This document shows, in pieces, positions 19,197 to 26,592 of a stretch of 64,000 nucleotides of DNA; the stretch's first letter is position 1; each line of letters begins with the position of its first letter. Made by a program: the position numbers and the translations under genes. The stretch is taken from positions 3,100,001-3,164,000 of the forward strand of contig CBDBZO010000006.1 of assembly GCA_965213595.1 (NCBI GenBank). The letters are read 5' to 3'. The notes beneath the pieces were generated by a model that had not been told where the DNA came from, ran no database searches, and saw only the letters and a list, made by a program, of their open reading frames with translations. This DNA is from JBCCFC01 sp965213595. Its GTDB lineage: Bacteria > Chloroflexota > Anaerolineae > Caldilineales > Caldilineaceae.

Positions 19197-20006
19197 TCAC
19201 ATTTGGGGCGTCACCTCTTCGACACAAACGAACCCTTCCGACGACTCGATTAACGACGGCGCATCCGAGGATGCTTGCCCCGCGAATCCACCCCGCCGAC
19301 AACACGCAAAATTTCCCAACGCCTCGCAAATCGGCGGCAGCGATGCCTTGACACCAACGCCGAATTCGCCCAGCATCTCGCCCAACTTCGCCAGCGGCAA
19401 GCCAACCACGCTGGCAAAACAGCCGCCCAACTCATCGCCAATCCACACCACGGGTTGAAAGAGCGGGTGCTGAATCGCATACGCCCCGGCCTTGTCCATC
19501 GGGTCGCCCGTCGCGATGTACGCCTCGATTTCGGCGTCGCTGTAGCTCCGCATCAGCACGTCCGTGGACTGGACGTGCGTCTGCTGCGCGCCCGTTGCCC
19601 ATTCCAACACGCTGATCGCCGTGTGAACCTGATGGGTGCGTCCCCGCAAGTCGCTCAGCATGGCCCGCGCCTCGTCCCCAGTTGTGGGCTTGCCCAACTG
19701 CCGCTTGCCCAAGCCCACCACCGTATCCGCCGCGAGAATCAGCACGCGTTCGCGCAAGGCTTCTCCCTCTGTTGACTTGCTTAAGCGCGCGGCCACCGTT
19801 TGTGCCTTGTCCTGAGCCAAGCGGTAAGCCAAATCCGCCGGACGTTCGCCCTCGCGCGGCGACTCGTCGATGTCGGCGATGATGATCTCGAACGGCAAGC
19901 CTAGGGCGCGCAAAAAGTGTTGCCGCCGCGGGCTGCCGGAGGCGAGGATAAGATGAGTATTGCGTACTGCGCACTGCTTATTGGTGGTTGGTTCGTGTGA
20001 CATCAT
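19197..20006 (-). CDS. maf: Maf-like nucleotide pyrophosphatase
   Basis: About 269 residues from ATG 20006 (or the adjacent ATG at 20003); AAGGAA lies 11 bases upstream and the longer frame to 20075 comes from a repeat. The signature LILASGSPRRQHFLRALG near the N-terminus, and AADTVV and DKAGAYAIQ further on, identify a Maf/HAM1-like dTTP/UTP or m7GTP pyrophosphatase that removes modified nucleotides. The last 50 residues (after GLPLAKLGEML) are a Cys/Gly-rich extension not usual for Maf. It converges with the Nudix gene, also a nucleotide-cleaning enzyme. Confidence 0.9.
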   Translation of the reverse strand: MMSHEPTTNKQCAVRNTHLILASGSPRRQHFLRALGLPFEIIIADIDESPREGERPADLAYRLAQDKAQTVAARLSKSTEGEALRERVLILAADTVVGLGKRQLGKPTTGDEARAMLSDLRGRTHQVHTAISVLEWATGAQQTHVQSTDVLMRSYSDAEIEAYIATGDPMDKAGAYAIQHPLFQPVVWIGDELGGCFASVVGLPLAKLGEMLGEFGVGVKASLPPICEALGNFACCRRGGFAGQASSDAPSLIESSEGFVCVEEVTPQM

Positions 20007-20070
20007 ATAGATAAAATTCCTTGCGACAGAGTTGGCGAAACAATAAGAAATAAGCAGTACGCAACACCCG
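19955..20070. repeat. 'tattgcgtactgc' inverted repeat flanking the maf start
   Basis: TATTGCGTACTGCGCACTGC (inside the maf 5' end) faces AAATAAGCAGTACGCAACAC at about 20048-20067. The left arm lies in codons 6-14 of maf, so the repeat has invaded the coding start. Confidence 0.45.
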
Positions 20071-20093
20071 CTCACCTGTCAGCAAACTGCAAG

Positions 20094-20121
20094 TTGGCAA
20101 CGGCTAGTTTTGTGATATACT
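20094..20121 (+). promoter_or_regulatory. Sigma70-type promoter for the Gfo/Idh-ThuA-RraA genes
   Basis: TTGGCA (20094-20099) and TATACT (20116-20121) are separated by 16 bp, about 65 bp before the Gfo/Idh start. No operator was recognised. Confidence 0.55.
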
Positions 20122-20185
20122 TTTTCAAATTTCCTACCAAGTTCCCCAATTCTACACAGCCCACTGGGCAGGAGGCAATTTATCT

Positions 20186-21355
20186 ATGCAAAGCAATGGC
20201 GCTTTGACTTCACCCGCAGCGCAGGTTCCGGTGCAGGCGCATTTGCCGCGCGTCGCGAGCAACGGCACGCATTCAGCTGCGCCACACGACGGTTTGCACG
20301 CTGCTGTGCACACCGGTATTCAAACCAATGGCGCGTACACCAACGGCACGCCGACGCGCGTGCGGCTGGCGATGATCGGCTGCGGCAACATGGCCCGCCA
20401 CCACGTTCGCAAAATTTTGCAGCAGGAGGAGACGACCAGCATCCCCTTCGTCTGCGAGCCATCGGGCGACACGTATGAAACCATGTGCGAGCTGTTTGAC
20501 GAGATGGGCCTCGCGCCGCCGCCCAACGTGCCGAATCTCGACACGCTGCTCCAGCGCCACGCCGACGAACTCGACGCCGTCTTCATCATCACTCCCCACA
20601 AATTTCACCACGACCAAGCCGTGGCCTGCCTGGAGGCTGGGCTGGACGTGCTGCTGGAAAAGCCAATGGTGATGAACGCCGAGGAGGCGCAGAGCTTAAT
20701 CGATGCACGCGACCGCACGGGGCGTCTGCTGGTGGTGGCCTTTAACGGCTCGCTTTCGCCGCAGGTGCGCCGGGCAAAAGAAATTTTGCGCGCGGGCGAG
20801 CTGGGTGAACTGCTCAACATTCACGCCGTTGCGGCCCAAAATTGGCAGAGAGCAACGGCTGGCCAGTGGCGGCAGGTTCCCGATATTGCGGGCGGCGGCT
20901 TCCTCTTTGACACGGGCGCGCACATGCTCAACACCGTCACCGATTTGGCGGGGCAAGATTTTGTCGAAGTGGCGGCGTGGCTGGACAATCGCGGTTCGCA
21001 GGTGGACATTCTCGCCTCGGTGATGGGGCGGCTGGCCTCCGGCGCGCTGGTGACCATGAGCGGCAGCGGCAGCACGCCGGGCATGTCGTCGGACGTGCGC
21101 GTCTACTGCACGGAGGGTTCGCTGCGCACCGGCATTTGGGGCGAGCGGCTCCAGGTGCAGCGACCGGGTCAAGTCAAGCTGATGCCGACGCGCGTGCCCA
21201 AGTCGCTCGGCCAGTGGGAGCAGTTTGTACAGGTGCGCCGCGGCCTGCGGGACAACCCCTGCCCGCCCGAAGTCGGCCTGCGCATGGCAAGATTGTGGGA
21301 TGCGATTCAGGCGTCGGCGAAGCAAAGGGGAATGCCGGTTCGGGTGGAGGCGTGA
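20186..21355 (+). CDS. Gfo/Idh/MocA-family oxidoreductase
   Basis: 389 residues. About 50 residues of low-complexity Ala/His/Asn/Gly sequence come before the Rossmann fold VRLAMIGCGNMARHHV (G-x-G-x-x-A). The family signature EKPMVMNAEEAQ follows at about residue 155. Such enzymes oxidise or reduce sugars and inositols with NAD(P). AGGAGG precedes the ATG. It leads a co-directional set with ThuA and RraA-type genes, a grouping that suggests breakdown of a sugar or uronic acid. The N-terminal extension is unusual; a start nearer residue 50 has no better ribosome site. Confidence 0.88.
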   Translation: MQSNGALTSPAAQVPVQAHLPRVASNGTHSAAPHDGLHAAVHTGIQTNGAYTNGTPTRVRLAMIGCGNMARHHVRKILQQEETTSIPFVCEPSGDTYETMCELFDEMGLAPPPNVPNLDTLLQRHADELDAVFIITPHKFHHDQAVACLEAGLDVLLEKPMVMNAEEAQSLIDARDRTGRLLVVAFNGSLSPQVRRAKEILRAGELGELLNIHAVAAQNWQRATAGQWRQVPDIAGGGFLFDTGAHMLNTVTDLAGQDFVEVAAWLDNRGSQVDILASVMGRLASGALVTMSGSGSTPGMSSDVRVYCTEGSLRTGIWGERLQVQRPGQVKLMPTRVPKSLGQWEQFVQVRRGLRDNPCPPEVGLRMARLWDAIQASAKQRGMPVRVEA

Positions 21356-21356
21356 T

Positions 21357-21452
21357 AGAATAGAAGGGTAGAGATGGGAGATAGAGATTAGGTTGGATAG
21401 AGAGCCGAAGGCTCAATTATTACCCAATCTCTATCTCCCTTCTCTTTCGTTA
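21357..21452. repeat. 'GGGAGATAGAGATTAGGTTGG' inverted repeat
   Basis: AGAGATGGGAGATAGAGATT on the left pairs with AATCTCTATCTCCCTTCTCT on the right around an inner hairpin GAGCCGAAGGCTC. It lies between the Gfo/Idh and ThuA genes and could reduce expression of the downstream genes. Confidence 0.6.
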
Positions 21453-21480
21453 ATTACCAACTCAGATGGAGCGAACCAAT

Positions 21481-22257
21481 ATGGCAAACCCTTCTCCCCT
21501 CCGCGTGACGGTGTGGAATGAATTTCGACACGAGCGCAAGGTCGAGGCCGTGCGCAAAGTTTATCCAGACGGCATTCACGTGGCAATTGCGGACATGCTC
21601 AACGAGCGCGGCTTTACGGCGGGCACGGCGACGCTGGATGAGCCGGAGCATGGCTTGACGGACGACGTGCTGGCGCAGACGGACGTGCTGATCTGGTGGG
21701 GCCACATGGCGCACCGCGAGGTCAGCGACGAGATCGTGACGAGGGTGCAGAAGCGCGTGCTGGCCGGCATGGGCCTGATCGTGCTGCACTCGGCCCACAT
21801 GTCCAAAATTTTTACGCGGCTAATGGGCACAACCGGCGGCCTACGCTGGCGCGAGGCCGACGAGAATGAGCGCATCTGGGTCGTGCGCCCCGGCCACCCG
21901 ATTGCGCAGGGGCTGGGCGACTACATCGACATTCCCAAAGCCGAAATGTACGGCGAGTTTTTCGACGTGCCGCAGCCGGACGAGCTGGTCTTCGTCAGCT
22001 GGTTCAAGGGGGGCAACGTCTTTCGCAGCGGCTGCTGCTGGCATCGGGGCGCGGGCAAAGTCTTCTACTTCCGCCCCGGCCACGAAGTCTACCCCATCTA
22101 TTTTCAGCCGGAGGTGCAGCAGGTCATCGCCAACGCCGTGGCTTGGGCCGCGCCCGCGGGCGTGCCCTACCCCTACTCACAGAAAGTCGCCGTCAACGAG
22201 ACGGAGCCGCTGGAGGAGCTGGGCGAATTTGAGCAGACCAAAGGGCTGCACGGGTAA
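21481..22257 (+). CDS. ThuA-domain protein (trehalose-utilisation-like)
   Basis: 258 residues from the ATG at 21481, picked because GGAGCG lies at the right distance; an in-frame ATG at 21466 is the alternative. Family features are VTVWNEFRHE at the N-terminus, LIWWGHMAHREV, GLIVLHSAHMSK in the middle and FYFRPGHEVYPIYF near the end. The fold is a glutamine-amidotransferase-like (class I GATase) flavodoxin type without the usual catalytic Cys. ThuA-type proteins accompany Gfo/Idh enzymes in disaccharide 3-keto oxidation pathways, which fits its neighbour. Cytoplasmic. Confidence 0.88.
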   Translation: MANPSPLRVTVWNEFRHERKVEAVRKVYPDGIHVAIADMLNERGFTAGTATLDEPEHGLTDDVLAQTDVLIWWGHMAHREVSDEIVTRVQKRVLAGMGLIVLHSAHMSKIFTRLMGTTGGLRWREADENERIWVVRPGHPIAQGLGDYIDIPKAEMYGEFFDVPQPDELVFVSWFKGGNVFRSGCCWHRGAGKVFYFRPGHEVYPIYFQPEVQQVIANAVAWAAPAGVPYPYSQKVAVNETEPLEELGEFEQTKGLHG

Positions 22258-22264
22258 AACAACA

Positions 22265-22445
22265 AACTCAACGCAGAGAGCGCTGAGAACACAAACGGAA
22301 AATAGAAAGTTTGAGTAAGTGCAACAAATTTAACGCGGAGGTGCGGAGGCGCAAGGAGAAATTTTTGTTGACGAAGCGACTCCTTTGCGTCTTTGCGCCT
22401 CCGCGTTAAAATCTCTTTATCTCAGCGCTCTCCGCGTTAAAATTC
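22265..22445. repeat. 'AACGCGGAGGTGCGGAGGCG' hairpin between ThuA and RraA
   Basis: AACGCGGAGGTGCGGAGGCG at about 22331 pairs with CGCCTCCGCGTTAAA at about 22398; further copies CGCTCTCCGCGTTAAA and AACGCAGAGAGCGCTGAGAA flank it. It is the same family as 15155-15386. Confidence 0.65.
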
Positions 22446-22459
22446 TCAAGGAGACTCCC

Positions 22460-23182
22460 ATGCTTGACCAATCCACCCTCGACAAACTCGCCACCTTCGA
22501 CACCCCCACCATCTGCAACCTGATCGAGCTCTTCGACGTGCGCCCGCGCAACCGCGGCTACATGGATAGCCGCATCCAGGCCGCCTTCCCGGAGATGCCG
22601 CCCGTGGTCGGCTACGCGGCCACGGCGACTTTTCGCTCGGCCTTTGCCCCGCGCGAGGCGCTCGGCTACGACGCCATGGCGACGCAGGTCGAGCACTTTG
22701 CCGAACTCGACGGCCCGCCCATCGTCGTCTTCCAAGACGTGGACGATCCCGTGATCGCCGCCACCTTTGGCGAGGTGATGTGTACGACCTACAAAGCCTT
22801 TGGCGCCATCGGCCTCATCACCAGCGGCGCGGGGCGCGATCTGGATCAGGTGCGCGCCATCGATTTTCCGGTGTTCACCAACGGCACGATCTGCTCGCAC
22901 GGCTACAACCACATCCCGCAGGTCGGCGTGCCCGTCCACGTGGGCGGCGTCTTCATCCACCCCAACGACCTGCTCCACGGCGACGTCAACGGCGTGACGA
23001 CCATCCCGACCGAGATTGCATCGGAAATGGCCGACATCGGTGATGACTTTGTGGCGGCAGAGGAAGTCATTTTGAAGGCGCTGCGCAAGGGAAAGCCGAC
23101 GGTGCAGGTATTGAAGGACGCGCGTGCCGAATCCAAGTCGATGGTGGAGAAGCTGCGGCAGCAGATTTCGCGGCAGAGGTAG
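22460..23182 (+). CDS. RraA-family protein (HMG/CHA aldolase-like)
   Basis: 240 residues from the ATG at 22460, fixed by AAGGAG at 22448-22453. Family marks are TPTICNLIELF at the N-terminus, AIGLITSGAGRDLDQV (the G-x-R-D active site) and HGDVNGVTTIP (metal-binding Asp). Members include RraA, which inhibits RNase E, but most stand-alone examples are divalent-metal aldolases or decarboxylases acting on 4-hydroxy-4-methyl-2-oxoglutarate-like acids. Beside Gfo/Idh and ThuA genes the catabolic role is more likely than RNA control. Confidence 0.88.
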   Translation: MLDQSTLDKLATFDTPTICNLIELFDVRPRNRGYMDSRIQAAFPEMPPVVGYAATATFRSAFAPREALGYDAMATQVEHFAELDGPPIVVFQDVDDPVIAATFGEVMCTTYKAFGAIGLITSGAGRDLDQVRAIDFPVFTNGTICSHGYNHIPQVGVPVHVGGVFIHPNDLLHGDVNGVTTIPTEIASEMADIGDDFVAAEEVILKALRKGKPTVQVLKDARAESKSMVEKLRQQISRQR

Positions 23183-23183
23183 A

Positions 23184-23345
23184 AACCACGAAGACACGAA
23201 GACACAAAGGGAGAAGTCGATGTAGCGCAGCGCGCTGCGCCACTACGCCCTAGTAACCAACCCAAGCTGCACAACCCAAGTCACATCCTCTAAAAATGCC
23301 ACGGGTACGGATTTGCACCGGCTGGCTCAAAAGCCAACGCCTGAA
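23184..23345. repeat. Short 'CACGAAGACACGAAG' and 'CTGAAGCCGG' repeats
   Basis: AACCACGAAGACACGAAGAC opens the spacer, and ACCGGCTGGC ... GCCTGAAGCCGG lies just before the ribosome site of the next gene. There is no gene in between. Confidence 0.45.
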
Positions 23346-23366
23346 GCCGGAAGGAGTTAAACATCT

Positions 23367-24050
23367 ATGCATCATCTGGAACGATTGAAGATCGCACTGA
23401 AGTGGGCAGCAGCGCTAGCAGTTGTCTGCGCGCTCCCCTTGATGTTCTTTCTCGCATGGCGAGGTGTAAACAGGGCTTACGTCCAGCTGGTTGCATCCCC
23501 ACAGACTGTGAGCACGGAGGGCTTGGGCCTGCAGGAGATTTACGAACTGGGGCTTGTCGAATTGGAGCATGGGGATAGAGCTTTTGGGGAAAAGAAGGAG
23601 CAATTTTACCAAAGCGCCGTGGAGTATTTCACCCGCGCCATTGAAGCCGACGCTGAGTATGCTGACCCTTACATCGGCAGAAGTGGAGCATACGTGGGTC
23701 TCGGAGAATCTGATTTGTACTTTGCCGACACAAAGCGGGCATTGGAAATTGGGCCATCAGGCGTTACATATATGAACATGGCGTTTGCTCACAAGCAACG
23801 GGGCCAACTCGAAGCCGCTTTGGAAAACTACGAAAAGGCACTCAGTGGCTTCGGCACGTCCGATAGAGCGCTTGTCACGCTGGTGGCGTATAAGAAGCAG
23901 TATAACATTGCTAATTTCAGAAGAAACAGGAGAGTTAGCGACACGTTGGACTTTCCCTACATGGCAAACTTGCTGAACGAGGTGCTCGAATTGCGCACGC
24001 AGTTGGGCCAACCCCTCGACGCTGAATTGGCCAAGCCCAACAGCTATTGA
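23367..24050 (+). CDS. Membrane-anchored TPR protein
   Basis: 227 residues. An N-terminal membrane segment (about residues 12-32, AALAVVCALPLMFFLAWRG) is followed by two or three tetratricopeptide repeats: YFTRAIEADAEYADPYIGR, AKRALEIGPSGVTYMNMAF-like and ALENYEKALSGF. TPR scaffolds bind protein partners; here the domain would face the extracytoplasmic side or be tethered to the membrane. AAGGAG precedes the ATG. It has a somewhat lower GC than its neighbours and marks the start of the accessory island. A clear terminator follows. Confidence 0.78.
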   Translation: MHHLERLKIALKWAAALAVVCALPLMFFLAWRGVNRAYVQLVASPQTVSTEGLGLQEIYELGLVELEHGDRAFGEKKEQFYQSAVEYFTRAIEADAEYADPYIGRSGAYVGLGESDLYFADTKRALEIGPSGVTYMNMAFAHKQRGQLEAALENYEKALSGFGTSDRALVTLVAYKKQYNIANFRRNRRVSDTLDFPYMANLLNEVLELRTQLGQPLDAELAKPNSY

Positions 24051-24080
24051 TCAAGAGCGGGGTGAAGCAGACGATCATTA

Positions 24081-24118
24081 AGGGTCCGTGATCTGTCGAC
24101 GATCACCGACCCTTTTTC
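24081..24118 (+). terminator. Rho-independent terminator of the TPR gene
   Basis: AGGGTCCGTGATC pairs with GATCACCGACCCT (one mismatch) around TGTCGAC, followed by TTTTCTTT. Confidence 0.8.
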
Positions 24119-24156
24119 TTTGTATTGATGGCTCTTTGCACCAGCGCAGGCCCGTT

Positions 24157-24488
24157 AGCGATTGAGCAATTGCTCCCACCAGTCCAGCACATCGGCGACG
24201 CGCTCTGACTGCTGCTCAGCATCGCGCAGGTGGACTGCCGCCATGGCTGCTTGCCAGCGCTTGCCCACGGGGGCAATCGTTCGTTCGACTAAGTCTGCAT
24301 AGAGCGCAACCTTGCGCTGCCGCATCGTCCGCAGACTCGGCTTCGGTGGCTTCGGCTTCGGTAGCCTCGGCTTCTGTGGCTTCGACTTCTGTTTCAGCGG
24401 TCGCAGTCGTTTCTGCGGCGTTGTTTCCACAGACGGCCATTACAAAGCCGACGGCGATGATCAAGATGATGATTACGTAGCGACACAT
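24157..24488 (-). pseudogene. Truncated copy of a YHYH lipoprotein gene
   Basis: The first 55 or so codons (MCRYVIIILIIAVGFVMAVCG, then the TATAETEVEATEAEATEAE linker) are a close copy of the gene at 30268-31584, including the upstream ribosome-site stretch GGAGAATCT. After the linker the similarity stops and an unrelated tail follows. In another frame that tail reads as the C-terminus of some other protein (ALYADLVERTIAPVGKRW ... WWEQLLNR). The whole YHYH domain is missing. Translation would give a lipoprotein stub of about 90 residues. It is part of a decayed duplicate with the SHOCT copy at 24648-25118. Confidence 0.75.
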
Positions 24489-24514
24489 CTGACAGATTCT
24501 CCTTTTGAGTAAAG

Positions 24515-24645
24515 GTTAGCCCCAGCTGAAGTCGGGGCCTACCGAGCGAAGTGCGCTGTAAGCGCACTGGGTTCCAACCTGCTTCAGCGGGTTTTGCGCT
24601 GTGCTAGGCTGGCATTGAAATGCCAGCCAGCGAAATGTCAACGGA
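24515..24645. repeat. Hairpin repeats between the decayed lipoprotein and SHOCT genes
   Basis: GGCTGGCATTGAAATGCCAGCC at 24607-24628 is a short perfect hairpin (9-10 bp arms). AGTGCGCTGTAAGCGCACT is another. They interrupt the spacing that the intact cluster shows at 31584-31622, so they arrived after the duplication. Confidence 0.5.
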
Positions 24646-24647
24646 AC

Positions 24648-25118
24648 CTAAAGCCGCGCCAATATCTCGGCTTTCTTCTTCTCGAACTCTTCTTCCGTAA
24701 TCAGACCGCTGTAGTGGAGCCGCATCAACTCGTGCAGCGCCTCGGATGCGTCTCGAGTGGGCGTTGCTGATTTCGTGCTGTCGTCTACAGGTCGAGCGCT
24801 GGATTTTTCTACGGCACGCCGATCCTCATCGTTTAACTCCAGCTTTTGAATGCCCAGCTTGCGCATGGCGGACAGCAGCTCTGCTTCGGTTAGGTCACTC
24901 GCGCTTTTGCGCGTGGCGGATTCAACCCTTCGGATGTCGCGCTCGTTGAGCTTGTACGCAGCCCGATTGCCGAAGAGCAGCAGCATGGTGAAACCCATCC
25001 ACAGCCAGTTGGCCAACGGCCCCGGACGCCAGAGGGGCGGTCGCGGCCCAGGGCCAAATAAGTCTTTTTGCCGCCGATGGGCTAGTGTCCAAGATAGTAA
25101 TTCAAGCGGTTCATGCAT
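24648..25118 (-). CDS. SHOCT-domain protein, truncated paralogue
   Basis: 156 residues. From GPGPRP onward it is about 90% identical to the protein at 31622-32101: a membrane segment (WLWMGFTMLLLFGNRAAY), a charged region starting KLNERDIRRVES, and a C-terminal SHOCT motif (LMRLHYSGLITEEEFEKKKA). The Gly-rich N-terminus of the paralogue is gone. The first 20 residues instead translate what is upstream promoter DNA in the other copy, because about 200 bp was deleted after GGCAAAAA. No ribosome site remains. It may still be expressed but is probably on the way to becoming a pseudogene. Confidence 0.7.
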   Translation of the reverse strand: MHEPLELLSWTLAHRRQKDLFGPGPRPPLWRPGPLANWLWMGFTMLLLFGNRAAYKLNERDIRRVESATRKSASDLTEAELLSAMRKLGIQKLELNDEDRRAVEKSSARPVDDSTKSATPTRDASEALHELMRLHYSGLITEEEFEKKKAEILARL

Positions 25119-25139
25119 GACGAACCACGCAGGAGCCCG

Positions 25140-25214
25140 TGACAGATGTCATGGAATGGTGGGCAAAATTATGGCAGCGGCCATAAGTGCGTTTTTGGAA
25201 AGTTCATTTATAAT
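25140..25214 (+). promoter_or_regulatory. Two-box operator and promoter, copy A
   Basis: Box 1 TGACAGATGTCA (25140-25151) and box 2 TGGCAGCGGCCA (25172-25183) are 32 bp apart start to start. A -10 TATAAT (25209-25214) lies 25 bp after box 2 and there is no good -35, as expected of an activator-dependent promoter. The layout is shared with 32273-32347 and 52006-52079. It fires rightward, toward the endonuclease III remnant and DUF3124 gene, but also sits just upstream of the leftward SHOCT gene. The likely binder is the LuxR-type regulator at 53378-54013. Confidence 0.65.
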
Positions 25215-25269
25215 CACTTCTGTTCTGGAAATACCAAACGTTCAGCTGGGAAAGAAGTAAATACGGCGC

Positions 25270-25497
25270 ATGCCCCCCTCCCCGTCGACAGCCACCACCA
25301 CCGTATCGCCCAGCGGCTCGGCCTGATCCCGGAGAAAGTCGGCCTCGGCCCGACGCACAAGCTGCTCGAAGCGCAGCTACCGGACGGCGGCCCAGCGGTG
25401 TATAACAATTATGAAATGCCAATGCTACACAAGCAGAACGTCTGCCACCACCGCAAGCCCAAGTGCGAGCGCTGTGTCGTGCTCGCATTTGGGCCAG
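25270..25497 (+). pseudogene. Endonuclease III (HhH-GPD) C-terminal remnant
   Basis: An open stretch reads PVDSHHHRIAQRLGLIPEKV, then THKLLEAQLP, and ends CHHRKPKCERC. This matches the C-terminal third of Nth-type DNA glycosylases: the VDTHVxRVxxRLGL segment and the 4Fe-4S motif C-x6-C-x2-C-x5-C. The last Cys is lost (VVLAFGP) and nothing of the helix-hairpin-helix or N-terminal half remains. It is in frame with, and upstream of, the DUF3124 gene only by chance. Non-functional. Confidence 0.65.
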
Positions 25498-25541
25498 ACA
25501 GGGCAGCAACTGCAAGTAAAAACGGAGGCAGTAGTAATCCG

Positions 25542-26075
25542 ATGCAACGACACCGAAATTTTTGGCTACTACTTGCCATAATCATCCTGCTGCTAGCGGG
25601 TTGTGCTACGCAAGGCGAGGAGCAATCAGCTGCACAAGCTTCGCAGTCGATAGCAGATGAAACCATTGCGATTCAGGATTTGGACATTGCGACTGGTCAG
25701 ACAATCTTTGTGCCGGCTTATTCGGAAGTTCGCTATGCCGCCAATGGGCGAACGACGGACTTGGCCGTCACGCTGAGCGTACACAATACCGATTTCACCA
25801 ATGCGATTATTCTAACCTCTGTGCGTTATTACAATACCCAGGGGGAATTGGTGCGCGAGTATTTGCCCGAGCCTCTGAGCCTGGGGCCGTTGGCCTCGGC
25901 CGATTTTTTCGTAGAAGAAGGCGATCAGGGCAGCGGCGTGGGCACCAACTTTATTGTCGAATGGGTTGCGGAGGAACCGGTATACGAACCCATCGTCGAG
26001 ACGCTGATGTTGAGTGTCTACACTCGTGGACTTTCGTTTACCAGCCCGGGTCGGGTCATTAGCCAGGTTGAGTAG
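25542..26075 (+). CDS. DUF3124 lipoprotein
   Basis: 177 residues from the ATG at 25542 (GGAGG 13 bases upstream). The lipobox LLLAGC gives a lipidated Cys at about residue 20. The rest matches DUF3124: TIFVPAYSEVRYAANGRT, LSVHNTDFTNAIILTSVRYY, LGPLASADFFV, GTNFIVEWVAE and a final GLSFTSPGRVISQ. The family is known mainly from cyanobacteria and other environmental bacteria and has no assigned function. It is anchored outside the membrane. Its 3' end overlaps the convergent EF-hand gene by 58 bp. It lies downstream of operator copy A. Confidence 0.82.
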   Translation: MQRHRNFWLLLAIIILLLAGCATQGEEQSAAQASQSIADETIAIQDLDIATGQTIFVPAYSEVRYAANGRTTDLAVTLSVHNTDFTNAIILTSVRYYNTQGELVREYLPEPLSLGPLASADFFVEEGDQGSGVGTNFIVEWVAEEPVYEPIVETLMLSVYTRGLSFTSPGRVISQVE

Positions 26076-26395
26076 GGAGTTTGGTAGCCTTGCACACGCA
26101 CCAAATCTGGCCGGGCGGGGATGAATACGTTACGATGGATTTCTTTCGCTTTGATGAAAACGGAAAAGGCGTAAATCGCCTCCTCAAGTTGACTCAATTC
26201 ATCAGCGGAGAGCAGGCCATTCCCGTTCTCATCCGCAAAGGGGAATGCGGAGGTATACGGTGCAGCGATGATCGCTGCATTGACGTTGTCGAGCAGGACG
26301 CTCAACTGCCCCGCTTCGAGACCGTGCGCGGAGGCGACGTTGATTTGGCCCAAAGCGAGCCACAATGTCAGCATCAAGAACCAAATATGTTTCAT
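26018..26395 (-). CDS. Small secreted EF-hand-like protein
   Basis: 125 residues with an N-terminal signal peptide (MKHIWFLMLTLWLALGQINV, cleavage near ASA). One calcium-binding EF-hand-type loop is visible, DENGNGLLSADE (D-x-N-x-N-x-L-x-x-x-x-E), flanked by helices, at about residues 53-66. A second loop is not evident. It is exported and may bind Ca2+. The 3' end overlaps the convergent DUF3124 gene by 58 bp, which is tight but both frames look real. Confidence 0.65.
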   Translation of the reverse strand: MKHIWFLMLTLWLALGQINVASAHGLEAGQLSVLLDNVNAAIIAAPYTSAFPFADENGNGLLSADELSQLEEAIYAFSVFIKAKEIHRNVFIPARPDLVRVQGYQTPYSTWLMTRPGLVNESPRV

Positions 26396-26431
26396 GTTAA
26401 ATCCGCCCTTTTACTTTGCTTTGTGTAACTA

Positions 26432-26574
26432 TTCAGGGTAGTGCCGGTTGAGTAGCCTCGGCTGTTTGAGGCGTATCGAAACCAAACGGGTTTGCCCACT
26501 CACTATGGTTTCGATACGCTCCAAAAAAGCCGGAGCTATTCAACCACCGTTCGCTACCCTGAACAGCTACGGCT
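26432..26574. repeat. 140-bp imperfect inverted repeat (MITE-like)
   Basis: CAGGGTAG, GGTTGAGTAGC and GCGTATCGAAACCA on the left face TGGTTTCGATACGC, GCTATTCAACC and GCTACCCTGA on the right, so nearly the whole 140 bp folds into one hairpin. It lies between the EF-hand gene and YHYH gene 1. Confidence 0.6.
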
Positions 26575-26592
26575 TTGTTAAACTCAGCTCCA

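Noticed and set aside
24155..24430. Second reading frame across the truncated lipoprotein gene
   Set aside because: It translates the linker in a Lys/Pro-rich antisense-like frame. Only its last 50 codons look like a protein end, and they have no start.
25146..25541. N-terminal extension of the DUF3124 protein by 132 codons
   Set aside because: The extension runs through the operator, promoter and endonuclease III remnant. The ATG at 25542 has a signal peptide right after it.
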